From Patagioenas fasciata (lineage: Eukaryota; Chordata; Aves; Columbiformes; Columbidae), in contig NC_092520.1 in the NCBI RefSeq assembly GCF_037038585.1, forward strand, positions 191,622,604 through 191,686,603: 64,000 nt of DNA, written 5' to 3'. The stretch's first letter is position 1; the number at the start of each line of letters is the position of its first letter. Shown here piece by piece: positions 38,001 through 51,782 of the stretch. The notes beneath the pieces are model-generated. The model ran no database searches. It was given only the letters and a program-made list of their open reading frames with translations, and was not told where the DNA came from. A program made the translations under genes and the position numbers.

Positions 38001-40602
38001 CCTCGCTTTCCAAAGTTAGAATTATTTATACCGACAACTTTCTTGAAAGATTTCCCAACTCTTCTAGACGAAGTATTCTACTGTTTATTTGCTCTTACTA
38101 CTACAATTTTTTCTAATATTCAAGTTCTTTAGTCCTTGTCTAACCCCTAGTGGACGTGGAGAATGTGAGTGTTCTTTCATCCCTTTTAATCCTTTTTAAT
38201 CTTTTCCCCTTTCATGCCTATTGAAACTATTACGATGTTTTCCTAATAATCTCATCTAAAGAACTGTCCTTTATCGCTTCAGTCTTACCATGCTGTATTT
38301 TCTAGACCTCTATGGATTTCCATGTTCTGCTGCATCTTAAGTATTCTACTCAGTTGATTTATTTTACCTAAATATACATTTTTTGCATATGTCTCTACTG
38401 AGCTGAATCTAACTTTTTCCTGGTCACTCCTTCCATTTGAGAATTCTTTTTTCATCTCAGGCCAGACCTCTGGTAGACTTATAGCCCACCTGCTTTGTAG
38501 CTCATGTTAAGTAAAAACACTTGTCTGAAGATAAAGGTAGACATCTTGTAGGTGCTACACACTTTAGCATTAAGCATGTAAACACTTGCTCCTGTGCAAA
38601 GCTGCAGCAGGTATTTAAGGCAGGATCAGAGCAAGATACATATTAAGTGACTCGAAATCTATCCCTGAGATATCCAGCACTGACTTATAGATAATTATGT
38701 ATTATAAGGCTGTTTGAAGTAGCAAATAAAGGGTGATTTACTAAATATGGTAGCAAAATGGTTGTGTATCCTGTGAAAATTGGAAGTGATTGGCTTTGAA
38801 AATTAATTTTGAAAATGAATTATTATTTCCCTAATATTTTCTTGAAAAAAATAGCATTATAAAATCTTAGCTTAAGAAATAGGTGATTCTAACTATTGTC
38901 CAAGCCATTATTAAGTTCCCCTTTTATCTGGTAGCATACAAATTCAGAAGTGATATGACAGGAGAGAAGGAAATGCTTCCTAAAAGTTTTGTGTTGCTGA
39001 TACAATACTCAGAATGGAGTTTCTACATTTGTAGGATTTCCCCAGCTTGCAAGATCTTTCCCGTTTTCAATAAACTGATAATTTATTTTATGTTCAGAGA
39101 AACATCTGTACTAGTTGATTTGCTCTCAGTTTGCTCAACATAGAAGCAAGAAAAGAGAAAAAAGCCTCCACCAGTTAAAACAATCCTACATAAAGCTTTT
39201 GAATTTTGTAATCTCTATCTCGCCCTCATGTAATTTCATAATGATCTGATTACAGGTGGTTTTGTTAGCAAGTTCAAATCCCTGTAGCTGGGGTCTGAAA
39301 GGCTCATTTTGAAATAAATAATTAACTGTGTTTTATACAGGTGTTCTGGAAGTTCATGTATCATCTTTATATAGACAGTTTCCATGTAGAGTCAAGCAAA
39401 GAAGAAACCATAATGGTTCTCAAATGACTCATTGAAGGGTATAAAAAAATACCCTCCAGAAATTCTATTTCTATATTGCAAAGAACTGAACTATTGAAAA
39501 TCAAATATAGTCTAGACATGAAATTCTCATGGAAATTGCCATTTCCCAAAGCTATTCCTGTAGGGTCTAAAAATATTAGGTAGTGTCATGTGGAACTGTA
39601 GTGTAATTCTTACAATGTAAAACAACATTTTAAGACTACATAAGATAAATAACCCATGAACACTCACATTGCTGCCCAGAATCATCATTTCACTTGCCAT
39701 GGGTCTTCCTGAATTTGTTTTCGCACTGGTCTTTATGACTCCAAGTAGTTCTTTTTATGTCTTTAATATGTAGATTGCTAGCCTGAGAAGACTCTTACCT
39801 TTCCTATACTGCTTTGCAATCCAAATGAACTGCTACCTCTGCAGTTTCCAGAAGTCATTTGAATTCGTTTCACAAGCAGGTGAAGCAGTTCAGAGGCAGT
39901 TTATAATGCAGGTTTGCTTTAAGGCCACATTCCAGCTGTGTTAGTTGTGGAAATTCATTGATATGGGAGCTAGCTGGTAAGAAACCTCCTACCCCAGTTC
40001 CTGTGAAAAGCCTTGACTTTTTTTGTTTTAATTCAAATTCAGATAGTCATCTTCACACAGAACATTTATGACCTACTTTAATTAGCACTTTTCTCAGCAG
40101 GCCTCGTAAATTGGACTCTTATTTCTTGAAGGCAAAAGGCAGTGGGATTGGTTTCTTCAAGCATTCTAATAAAGTGAGATTGCTATTTATTTAAATAATT
40201 CATTTTTTCAATGTTATTTTAGAAGTGCATAACAACTTTGCTAGACTGGATTTACAATTACTTGTTTTATTGTTCTTAATATGGAAATCATAAGTAAAAT
40301 TCCCTGGGTCTGGCTCCTCTGTCAATCTGGCAGAAACAAAGAAGGAATACACTTTGGTGCAAGATGGACAGATTATTTTCAGATAGCTTTGGTTAGAAAT
40401 AGGTACTAATCTATTTCTAATTTCTGCACAAATGATATGTAAGCCAGCAAAAGTTAAATAAAACAAAAAAAAAAAAAAGAGAGAGGCCTCTGGAGCCCTT
40501 GAACTTCTTGTAAAACAGGGCAAAGATTGATCATAACCTTTTAATGCCTACATTTCAGAACTTCCTTCTAGTGCATGAATAGTTACGACAAAGCTGTGAT
40601 GA

Positions 40603-40632
40603 GTCTTACTCTCCATGGTCTTACTCTCCATG
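40603..40632. repeat. 15-base perfect tandem duplication
   Basis: GTCTTACTCTCCATG occurs twice in a row (40603-40617 and 40618-40632) with no mismatch, which suggests a recent slippage-type duplication. Confidence 0.85.
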
Positions 40633-41225
40633 ATTTCACAAGCAGGATGGAGGAAAAAGAAAAAAAACAGACTCAGCAGGGAAGTTTGAATGCTTAGGAA
40701 AAAAAAAATTGAATTTAACTGCAAGAAAGTGTCAGAAGAAAAGCCTTGAGATCAAAGTCCAAATTAAGTTCAATACATGCAAAGGTGAAGAAAACAAAAA
40801 CCTATCAATCAAACACACTGAGGAAACTTCTTTTTTGTTTTTGATAGAAAATGTCAACCTGTTTAAAAAACAAACCAGAGGACTCAACAGAAGCTAGCAG
40901 GGAATATAGGGTTCTCAAAGAAATTCATGCAAGTCCACACTGACTAGTGGGGCAGTGACATATAGTGAAGATCAGAATTATTCATCAAGGAGAGTTTATT
41001 CCTGGTCAGTATCATCTGTGATATTTTCTACACCTTATTACTCTCTGTAACTACAACATTGTTACCACAAACATTAGTATTTTAGAAAATGTGGGTGGAG
41101 AACATTAACATGGATTTTGCATGTCTACCCTATGAATGACTTCCATGTGGGTTACATTTCCATAAAAGGAGAAAGGTTCTGGCTCATTAGTCACATTCTG
41201 TCACAAAAAAAACCACACCCCCTCC

Positions 41226-41244
41226 AAAAAAAAAAAAAAAAAAA
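41226..41244. repeat. Poly(A) run (19)
   Basis: Uninterrupted A19 with flanking C/A-rich sequence. No associated retroelement identified. Confidence 0.85.
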
Positions 41245-44200
41245 GAAGTCTGGCATCTAAGACATAAGCAGGATTTCCTAGGATCCAGTGGTCCTGGTAT
41301 CCTAAGTGGCGAGAATTTAGGGGTACAGTACAGGAGGGAAGACTGTAAAGTGCTTCTTGTACTCTCCGATGTTTGCAATGGTAGAGATGCAGAGTGGTTA
41401 GAGCGGTTTAGCTCCTTTTCTATGCCATTGTGACAAGGATGTGTGTTTCTCTCTCTTCTCTCCATGTGGAAAGAATCGTTTTCTTGACATCCACATCAGT
41501 GCACACAAATAGGCGAGTGGGCTTACTCTTGCTAGAGGCACGATACCAAATGTCCACTATATTAACGAATATGGGCTCATTGGTATAAATTCACATAGGT
41601 GCACCAGAGCTACCTGCATGGCATGGATTTTAATCGATGAGAATTTGGGACTAGATAAGCTTCAGATGCATCCCGTGCAATTGCTGTTGGTTCAAGCTGG
41701 AGATCAGTTTGCAAACCTTATTGCACTTGGTCTGGGTGAGGGAAGAGTGTCTCCTTGTTTACTCCTTTTGAAGGCTGCTGCTTTCAGTACGCACATGTGA
41801 CACACAGGGATATATCTTTCTTGATATAAAACTTTTTTGCTCAGATTGCTTTTAGCTTTCACATCTGAAGATATAACTTGAAAGTGCCTTGGCATAGATT
41901 GACATAAAAGACAATGAGACATGAAAGGCAATCAGGTAAATAAGAAAATTGTTATTTACTAATTTTTACAGTGCCTATTGTAATGGCAGCTTGGCAGGGG
42001 ATTAGAAAAATCTAAATGTAAATTAGGTATGTCATTCTCAAAACTAAAATGAGTTAGTTATTCAAAATTGAAAGGAAAAGAGATGGAAAAAATAAAAGGC
42101 AAAAGAGCCTTCTATACTGCCTTTAAAGCTTAGATCTGAGTCCCAGAAGGCACTGAGTGTCAGCCACATTGCAGGAGGCCTCCCCGGGGAGGGCTGTGCT
42201 GCCCATCACAGGATTTCTTTAGCCTGCCCAGAGGAGCACAAGTCTGGGGTAGTCTCGCATATGCAAATGTGCCAGAACAGGAAAAATCAGAACTACAGGA
42301 GCGTGGTGCTGTGTCCAGACTAAAAGCTCTGCAGAGGCTGCAACAGCAGCTGCTCTGCAGAACCCAGCGTGGGACTGACACCTGCCAGTTTGGTCCATGG
42401 GGGCTTTTAGGCTTAGAAAGTAGAGTACAGAACTATCCCACAAATTGATCAGCTCCAGTCCTAGAAGTAGTCCAGGCAAACTAAAAATGTTCTGTGCTGA
42501 ACAAATACACTACAGTTTTTCATGCTTTACTACTCTCAAGACCCAGGCTGCTGTCTCTGCATGACATTGTACTGTGCAGGTAAACTGCTTTATTTGGAAA
42601 TAAGAGGCAACTCTTATTTGGGGTCCATTACATGATACAGACATACTGGCAGAGTAGTCAAACGCCACAGTGGAAAAAGGGAGTTTTCAGAGTGACTTTA
42701 ACTGTTGCAATACAATAGAGAGCTCTGGTGCTTAGACCAACTGTCTTGCCAGGATTCAGGAGACACTTCCACCTGGAAAGTTTATGCATATGTAGGAAGG
42801 AAAATATTCTCTCAGGTTATAGAACAGCATGTGCCCAAGCTCCCTGATTTGGTTATATGCTTAACCTCTGTCCTGCAGCAAGGCATGGGAGTGCACTGAT
42901 TTCCATGTCTCTTCCCCAGTGCCCTGGTTTCTACAGTGGGGAAATCTGGTGGCAAAGAGCAGAATGAGACTCTGTGAATTCAGGTCAGATCCACCGACAC
43001 AGATGTTCAGACAACAAGATTTAAGGATGTCCACAGTACATGTCTGTTGATCACATCTCATGAAGACTTATGGCTTCACTAGCAGCTAAAGCAGCTCCTT
43101 CAAGCAAAAGAGAACACAGATGATAGTTGTTTATGATGACCCACCTCTGTGGGTAGCTGAACGCTGTACCAGAAGCAGGGTCTGGGTGAAGTTAAGACAT
43201 AGTTCTTCAAAAAGCAATTTGAATTCCTTAGGCTGGAGCTGACAAAGTACTATGGAAAATATCTAGAAAATCGTGACAAAAGAGGTGGTAAATCATGACA
43301 AAGGCACGTGACCAAGTCATGTTTACAGTAAATGGGAAAAGCAAATCCCAGATGTGCACAGGACATACCAAACACACATGGTACTAATCAAAACTACCTG
43401 GGTGACCTGAGCTCCCGTAGCTTACCCACAAGGGACATGATGCTGCCCATGTCTGGCTGACAGTGAGGGCAATGAACACCGATGTCAAGAATCCCGGGAG
43501 TGAGTTAGGGGAATCAGCCCCACATCAGAAACAGATGAAGGGAAAAAGCATCCTAAGGGAGGTAAACTGGACGACAGGCACCATAGATGTGGTGGGTGAG
43601 CATATTATAGAGTAGAACCTTCTGCCTGGGGGATGTAGGGGTTAAGATGGGCACTCTGGAGAAATGAAAGTTGGAAGTGGGAGGGCATCCCAAATTGTGC
43701 TGGAATACAGAAAGAGAAGAGGACCTCAGTGTGCTTAGGAAAAGAACGTATGCATGGTGTGTGGAGAATTTGACACTTGTGACTGAGAGTCAGAGGGCAG
43801 CTGCTGAGAAACAGGTTACAGGTGCCTTAAGGCCTTGCTCTGACAAGAGAGAGAGAAATGCCAGGGAGATGGCATTCATCTCAGTGGGGTCAGACAGGCT
43901 GGAGGGCAGGGAAGATGTGGACACACCACTTCCCCAGCTCTGCCCCCTGCCTCCCTTCACTCCACTGGGTGCCCTTAGCTCTGCAACCCACTCTGCTGAA
44001 ATCACAATGTGGAATTTTACCACTGATTAATAATGGGATAAAAGCCAATTCCCCTGTGCTTTCTTCCTGGAGCAGCAGAGTTCAGTTTTGCCTACGCTGC
44101 TTCGAAGCTTTGGGCCACTTCCGCCTTTGTACATCATACACCCTTTTTTTTTTTTTTATTTATAAACTGTGTGATATTTGCATATCTTTACCAGCTTCCC

Positions 44201-47200
44201 TTCCTGTCTGGCTTCAGATATCTCATCTTTTATTAACTGCCAGCTGTGCCTTTGCTATTTCATCATCTTCTCCTATTGCCCACAGCCAGCAGGAACGCCT
44301 TCTAATTTGTGTTATACCAACGTGAAAGCAAGAGTCACCTAACAGCCATTCTCTTATGATCTGGAGAAGCACAGAAACATTTAGCAACAGGTTATTGAGT
44401 TGATTCCAGCTCATTCAGTAGCAACTGGAAATTTTTAGTGTTTGGTGATGGGCTCGCAGCTGTGGGGTGGGGCACTTGTGGCTCTTCTCCAGTTGCTAAT
44501 GGACAGATGTCCACATCATAAGAACATAAAATTAACATTTTTTTTTGCTGGCAGCTTCAGCAGGGGACACATTCAGTGGGCAGTGAGGCTGTTTTTACCA
44601 TGGGGCAATGCTCACAGAGAAGCCCAAGAGTACTGGAGTGAATAATTTACAGACCAGCTCTCTGTTGGGCTTGTTCTGGGAGTGAGAACGTTCTGTACTG
44701 GCGACTGCAAGTCTTGTTTTGAATAAATAGTGTGATGATAGAAGCCAGAGGGGATATTGCTGGATGTCTGAGACAAACTAGTAGGTTAATGAGGTGTGAA
44801 GAATGGTCATAATTCTCTGCACCTCTTCTTTTTTGTTTCCTATACCTCTGCAGACCCATTTCCATATCTCCTCAGGCTCCTTGACTTCATTCTATTCCAC
44901 ACCATCACTTCCACCATGCACAGTAATGCTCCCTTCAAACATGGAGAATTATTTAATTTATTTATTTAATACTGCAGCCAGCAAGAGCTGGCATAATCTG
45001 GGAGGGAATTCCTACAACACTAGAGAAGTGGATGCTAAACCACAAAGGGAGTGGTAAAGATGCCGGATGGGATTCCAGCTGTTGGACTCCTGTGAAGCGG
45101 ATCCTGTGCCATAAAGATGAAATGTTACAGCAGAGAAAACCACTGCTACAGATGAAGCGGAAAAGCCTGGTGGTCTGTTGCTTGGGCAGCTACCATGAGT
45201 CTCTCAGCAGTAATTTGACCCACATATCCTTATTTTTGCTTATCTTATTTTCCTTGTTCTTCTGACATGTACAGTTGGCTCCATATTTTCCATGAAGGAC
45301 AGTATTTTCTTTCACCAAAATAGCAGGTGGAAGAACTCAACTCAGCCAAAGCCAAATTTTAGCATTAATATTAAAAATTACAAATCTTTAGTTTCATTTT
45401 TTCTAGACTTTTACCAATCAATATTGCTTTAAATTCTTATGTAAAATAAAAGTAACATACAGTAGCATATTACTGAGGAATGATGTGAAAATATATATTT
45501 TGAAAAATTCTATTCCATCATCTTTCTTCGTCATAGCAAACTGCCTTAGAGTATTTTTTCATAATTTTAGACTAGTTTTATAAACTATTAAACCATTTTT
45601 TCTATATTTTTATTCTAAATAGTTATTTAAAATCATTGTCCTACAGCTGATCTTAAAGAGTAGGATAACCGGATATTTTGAATATTTTGTCATTTTGGGG
45701 CTTCATCATTATATACATTTAAGAATATATCATGCAGTACCAAAACCAGTAAAAATATTACATAATGAAAACAGAATGTGTGACATATAAAATCACAAAA
45801 ATGTCTCGATATGGAAATGGAAGTGTTGAGACTGAAATCAAAGACAAAATTGTTTTTACGCTGAGAGAGAAAAAACCCACATTTTTCAAATGACCATATT
45901 GCAAGCATAACAGAGGGTCCACAGCTCAAAAAGGCTGTAAGCTGTGACACCACCTGCCACCCCATTGCGGTGGGAATCTCTCAACCCAGAGGCTGTGTGA
46001 GCATCATCAGGGCTGGGCGTTTAACAACAGACAGCGGAAAGTTGTTTAGTTACCTTTATGTGGGTGTTAACAGACCCTACATCAGCATCCACCAGGGATG
46101 CTCCAGTGGTCCTGCCCAGTCTCTGTCAGTGCAGTCAAAGGGCAAACGTGGTGCTCAGTACAGTGATCTCCAACCTCAGCAACCTCAGTGTCTGCTGACC
46201 ATGGAGGATCCCCTCCTTCCCACCCAGCGAGGGATGCAGTGCTCAGGGGTACTCCATGCTCTGGCAACACAGGATGCAATTTTGCTCCCTCCTACCCCAT
46301 TTCTGCATAGCCATGAAAAAAATTTACCTCGGTTGGTCAAACCACTGCTGCATCAAGAAGCAAAGTTTTAAAAACCAACATATTTCTTACTTCAGAAAAA
46401 AAACCTCTTTCAAAGTGTATGTTCAGTTGACTATAAAATACGCTGTAAGACCTCTGACAGGTTAACATGCTATACTACTTACTGCAATCAGCTGTGACAG
46501 GAGACACCTTTAATCAACTACCCTGCAATTATGCTAAGGTTTCTACCAAATGACAAATCCCAATTGGCTGGGCCAGAGCCCTGCCCTCCTAGACTAGACT
46601 AATTATTTTGTCCGCTCACCTGTTCATTCATTCCAGGAAGCCATGTCCTGTGAAATCAGGTAGGTGAGTATTTACTGCTTATTTTGATGTTGCTTAGATT
46701 TTTACTATTTTGAAAGTTAAATCTCAGAGAGGGAAGGCAAACTTCAGTAGGACTTTCCAGAGAGATTGTCAGGAATCACGAGGTATAGCAACCACTATTA
46801 TGAACCATGTGTGATACTGTTACCTATTTTTCTTTCAGTGTGCTTTAACTTTTTTTTTTTTCATTCCAAGTGATTCATTGAACTATTAAACACACAAAAG
46901 ATTACTTCCTACATAGCTGTCATAGATACCGAGTAAAATCTATGCCACTGTACCAATCAAATTGCTACAATAATCTTCCTTCAAATAACAATTGTTTCAA
47001 ACTTTTTCAGCTGCTACTCTAAGCAAATTTTCTCAGGGAGTGGGCACATATAAGAGTAGACTAATATTGATTTTTTTTGTTTGTTTCTTTGGGAGTTTAC
47101 TGGAGTAAACATAGGCTTAGGGAGGCTTAATAAGAAGTTGTTTATCCTTAGTGAATGCTTCTAACCAGGGATGAAAGACATGTGAATGTTTTCAGCTTTT

Positions 47201-49265
47201 CAACTCTGGTAAATGATACGTTGCTGTGTAGTAGTTATTTTTTATATGAAGCTACGGATGGCCAAGGCAATCCACAACATATCCCAGGCAAGAGGTTTGG
47301 GTCAGAGTTGCCTGTAAAGAACTGGGCGCATGCTGGGCAGCCCCTGCACAGGGGTGGGTTGTCCTGGGTCTCCACTGCAGCCTCCAAAGGAGAAATCTGA
47401 GATGGTGAGGATGTGGGCAGTGAGAGCCAGGCCTGAATGGCACACACAGAGTCCCAGCTCCCACGGCAAGTGGTCCAAACTCACCCTCTCAATGTGACAG
47501 ACTTTAAGGTCTCTTATCCTTAAAAACAGTAGACTTCATTGTGTCTCTCAACTTCTCTGTTTAGTAAAAATTTGTGAGGGTTTTCAGGTTATTTCAGCTA
47601 GGAGAAGACATGGTGATGAGGTCAGGTGCCTTGGCTGTTGGTAGGAACCACACCAGCTTTGCCTCCCTGGCAGTGGCAGGTCCAAACAACCAGAGTGAGC
47701 TCTTTGCTCAGAGCTGCCGGCCTCTGCTTTCAGCTCCCTCTCTGCAAATCCTTTTCCTTAGGCTTTCTCCAAGGGTTATGCTAATGTGCTTGCTCAGGCA
47801 GGTCCAACTGCGCTCCTTTCTTCTTTTCAGCTGAAACTTAATTCTTTGCATAACCATTTCCCAAAACGGTGCTTGATAACGCTAATGTCTCCTTTATAAA
47901 TCACCAGTGTTCTGCATAGCTTTGTACTCACCTTTGTTTTGAGAGTTTGACATCTGCTTATCCATCTCTCCTGCTTATCTCCAGGGATGGGTGGCAATTA
48001 CACTGGCTCCTCAGTATTAGTGAGTTTATCAAAATAACAAAAGGCTATGAGGATTGTGAAGAAACAGGAGGTGAACAGAGACACAGTAGGAAGCAGTAGA
48101 AAAGAGAAATTATTCTTGAGGGAATGTTCACTTCTTTACTGCAGTTTCATATTTTCCTCAGATTCTATTTATTTGTATATGATCATGTCAGAGAAATAAG
48201 TGTGGAATGAATTACAGTCCCAGGAGACAAAGTTTAAAAAGAGAGAACATTCAGATATAGCACAAGAGGACTTGAAACCGCATGCTGTGAAGACAGATGC
48301 TAATAAATAAACTTGTACTGAAGTTAATAATACATATTTATTTCCAAGGATAATTCCCTCTGAGGAACTATCCCTACCTCTGCCTCTACCTCTGCTCTAT
48401 GAACTGGTGCTAGTGAAAATCCAGGAACAATTTCATCTGTGCAGGTTGGGTTACTCCATCTGGTTCCCTGCTTTTAAAAGTGAATACCACTATCATCTTG
48501 CTTGAAAGATCCTCTTTTTTCAAAATAAGAGAACAAAATTTTGTGACTGAAACAGTTTCATGTTTGGAATTGGCTGCTCCGTTAATTTTAATGCTGCCTT
48601 ACTTCTAAGGATTAAGCAAAAACCAGTTCTGTCTCTTCCCCAGACGTTCTCTAGAACAGTCTCCTTTCAAAGGCACAGCACATACTTTTGTATGGTATAG
48701 ATAACTTTGATCGTGTTAATTACTAGCACAAGGTAATGATTTGCTGAGGGGAAAAATTACATTTTTAACACAGATGTTAAATTCAATCTGCTTTGACCAA
48801 AAATGTATTGCAGTTATTTCTGCGCTGTGTGAAAGGCTTAGAAGGAAAGAATATTGTATAATATTATTGGCTCCTTTTGATACTCTCTACACACTTGTAG
48901 GTACATCATCATCTTGTTTGGAAGAGCTCACTGAGAAGATCTAGTAAACTGCTTATGAAGCCTGTTCTTGTACTGCAACTCCAGCCTTTTGTGGAAATGG
49001 TCCACAGAGTTCAAAATGGTAGTGGACTACAAAACACTGTTGCAAATAAACAACAAAAAAACCCACCACAGGGCGCCTTAGGTGGAATTTCAAAGCATTA
49101 TCTTGATGAAACCATCCAAAGATTATTTCATTTACTCAGTTCATGTCCCCACAGAATAGGTTAATCAATGAAAATTTTGCCTACAACCTCGTCAGGTAGT
49201 CAGAAGAAGTTACAGGCTGAACATACAGGCTAAACCAAAGAAAACAATGGTTGGTTTTTGTGGTT

Positions 49266-49291
49266 GTTTTTTTTTTTTTGTTTTTTTTTTT
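49266..49291. repeat. T-rich low-complexity run
   Basis: About 26 bases of T interrupted by a single G. Confidence 0.8.
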
Positions 49292-51716
49292 GAAGGCTTC
49301 TAATTAGAATTATTAAAGAGGGATCAGTGTGATTCAGTGAAAAAATATTTGATTAAAAACAAGCTAAACAAAATTACTAGTTGCTTTTAAAAACTGGGCT
49401 GTGATTTGCCCAGTACTCTACATGAGGGTAGTAGTAGTGTAGTACAGAAATAGACTTCCAAATTGATTTGTGCTTTAGTCAACTGTACACCAATCAATAT
49501 TAGTGGTAGATATCTGATTATATTTTTATATGATATTGGCTAGTAATGCATATGTTTAATTATTTCAAATCTTGCTACAGAGAATATGTTTGGACTCATT
49601 TTTCCAGAAAGTACTAGAGATTCAGCAGACATTCTGCAAAATGTTGTCTAACCTTAGCGAGATGGAATAATCTGCAATCTCCTCATCTTGTCCTGGATTC
49701 CTCTGCAATGGAAACTGTCATTACAGAATCTGAGTTCTGCCAAGGCTAATTACACACAATACAGCAAATGAATTTTTCCAAATACTCTTGGAAACATGTC
49801 CAGACAGTTTATTTGGTTAACTTGCTAAAAAACAAGTTAGAACATCAATAAACAAGCTGTTAGGACATAAAGAATTTTTACAAACTTGAGAATTAGAACT
49901 TGCAAGAGAAAAAACTGAGAAGGAAGAAGATAAGAGTTTTTCCTAACATTTGAAATTAGTTATGGAAAACTACAGTAGTCATGGTAAGACCATAAAAAAT
50001 AATTTGATGTATTAGCAAAAACAGATAACAGACTCAAATAATTGAACAGTAGTTTGACTAAATCATTTGTGTACACCTTTTTAAGGGGGGCTGTCTACAA
50101 TCCAGATGCTCAGCTCCTGACCTTTATGGCACTGTTGTATTTTGATTTCTTCCACAGGCAGCAATTCTCTCAGTCAGGAAGGTCAGCACAGAACTCTGTT
50201 TGGAGGTTTTCCAGGCTTCAGGTCCTCATGCACCCACTGCCCTGCACTCAGAAATAGAACTTGAGAATGGGAATAAGCAATTGTGAAAGAGCTGATTTGG
50301 CAGTTCTTGATAATGACAGGCACAGCACTGGGATGTAGTTTGACAAGCATGTCTTAAGTCAGGTGTGCTGGCTAAACTAGCCAGTTTTGCTGGTTTGTGT
50401 AATTAACTATAAAAAAACCTTCCTCTCATTTATTTTGGCTGAGGTATTTTTAACCTGAATGATTCATTATGTGGCCCCAGAAACAGTTGCCCTAATTCAG
50501 CTGAGAAGATTACACTGAAGGCAGAGTTTTTAGAAACCATTGTCAAAATAAGTGCTTACCAAATTCTGACTTTAAAGACAAGTGCCGTTTAATGCATTCA
50601 TAACAATGAGGCTAAGTCCTACCATGCTAAGGCCATCCCTCAAACTTACTATTTGATCAGGTTAAACTTGGCATCAGCTGTGCAGCACAGATGGTTCATA
50701 CTTCCAGAGGTGGAGCTGCTTTCTGAGGAGACTCCTGTTCCTCACAATTGTTAATGTTATCCTTACAACATCTGCCTGGGTTTGTGTTAATTGAGTATCT
50801 CTTTAAGAAATGCCAAAATGATCCAAGTGGTCACAGGGAATGCAATGTAACTACAAGGTTATTCTTCCCTTTCTTCTCTGGCTGTTTCTTGACTCTGACA
50901 CCTGTTTGTAATAAACAAAGTGCCTCTTGCCCAGGACATGCAGCTCTAAAACGAGCATGAGTGTTTAAATCCTCCCTAGGCTGAAGTTCCAGCAGCAATA
51001 CTGTTCCCCTCATCCTGAAGAAGGACCCTTCCCAAATGGACAGTAAGAGAATGGGGCCATTTCTCACAACTGCACCAGCTGGGGCACCCAAGGACAGAGC
51101 AGGAGGGATGTCAGACACATTAAGTATTATTCCACTGATCTGTGAAAAATACAAATGTTGACCTCAGACAGCTTTCTGCTAACAGTGTGGGCTGCTTTGA
51201 TCCTGTGCAAAGAACCTTAGGTCTATGGACTGTATGAGTATTGCTGGTGCCTTTTCGTTTCAAAAAAATAAATTAAAAAAAAAGGCAGCTTTGGATTCTG
51301 CTTCAGGTTCCAAGTTTACGTACGTTAACTCTTAACTAAACTTAAACATAGTCTGTTCCTCTGCTCCATAGGAGTCATGGCTATTTCTTCTTGGGATTTA
51401 ACCAGTGCTGATCTCTTCACAGAAGCTGGAGTTGAGTTTAGACATCTTTTGCAACTTCATATTTTCATAGCCTTCAGATAAAGGAAGATACAAAGCAACC
51501 TGTCCAAAGCACTTCTGAAGTTCTAATGTCTAGCATAATATTTTGTCTATAATGTTGGGAGTTATTTTGACACTAATGTAGCCACTGTTTATGTAAAAAT
51601 GAAATAATGGGGACGAAATTCTTAATATACTGGTCCCATCTGCATATCTGACCCTATATCTTTCTTATATCACAACTTTACAGGGATTTGAAGACAAGCA
51701 TTCCCCTACCCTGTAA

Positions 51717-51782
51717 AACAAACAAACCAAAACCAACAAAAAACCCCAAACAAACAAGAAACAAAAATCACCCCAAAAAACC
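51717..51782. repeat. A/C-rich low-complexity tract (CAAA-like)
   Basis: Degenerate CAAA/CCAAAA units over about 65 bases, the same flavour as the cleaner tract in SPAM1 intron 1. Confidence 0.75.

Larger units (their letters stand above)
27971..43559. other. Long intergenic stretch, no gene seen
   Basis: AT-rich, with many short open frames and none with motifs. It contains homopolymer runs (A17 at 35065-35081, A19 at 41226-41244), a 15-base tandem duplication (40603-40632) and a cluster of homeodomain/octamer-like sites (31704-31745). I saw no mobile element with clear ends here. Confidence 0.45.

Noticed and set aside
43671-44325. Overlapping 119- and 155-codon plus-strand frames as a gene
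   Set aside because: Two frames overlap out of phase with a minus-strand frame over the same bases, and no domain or splice pattern supports either.
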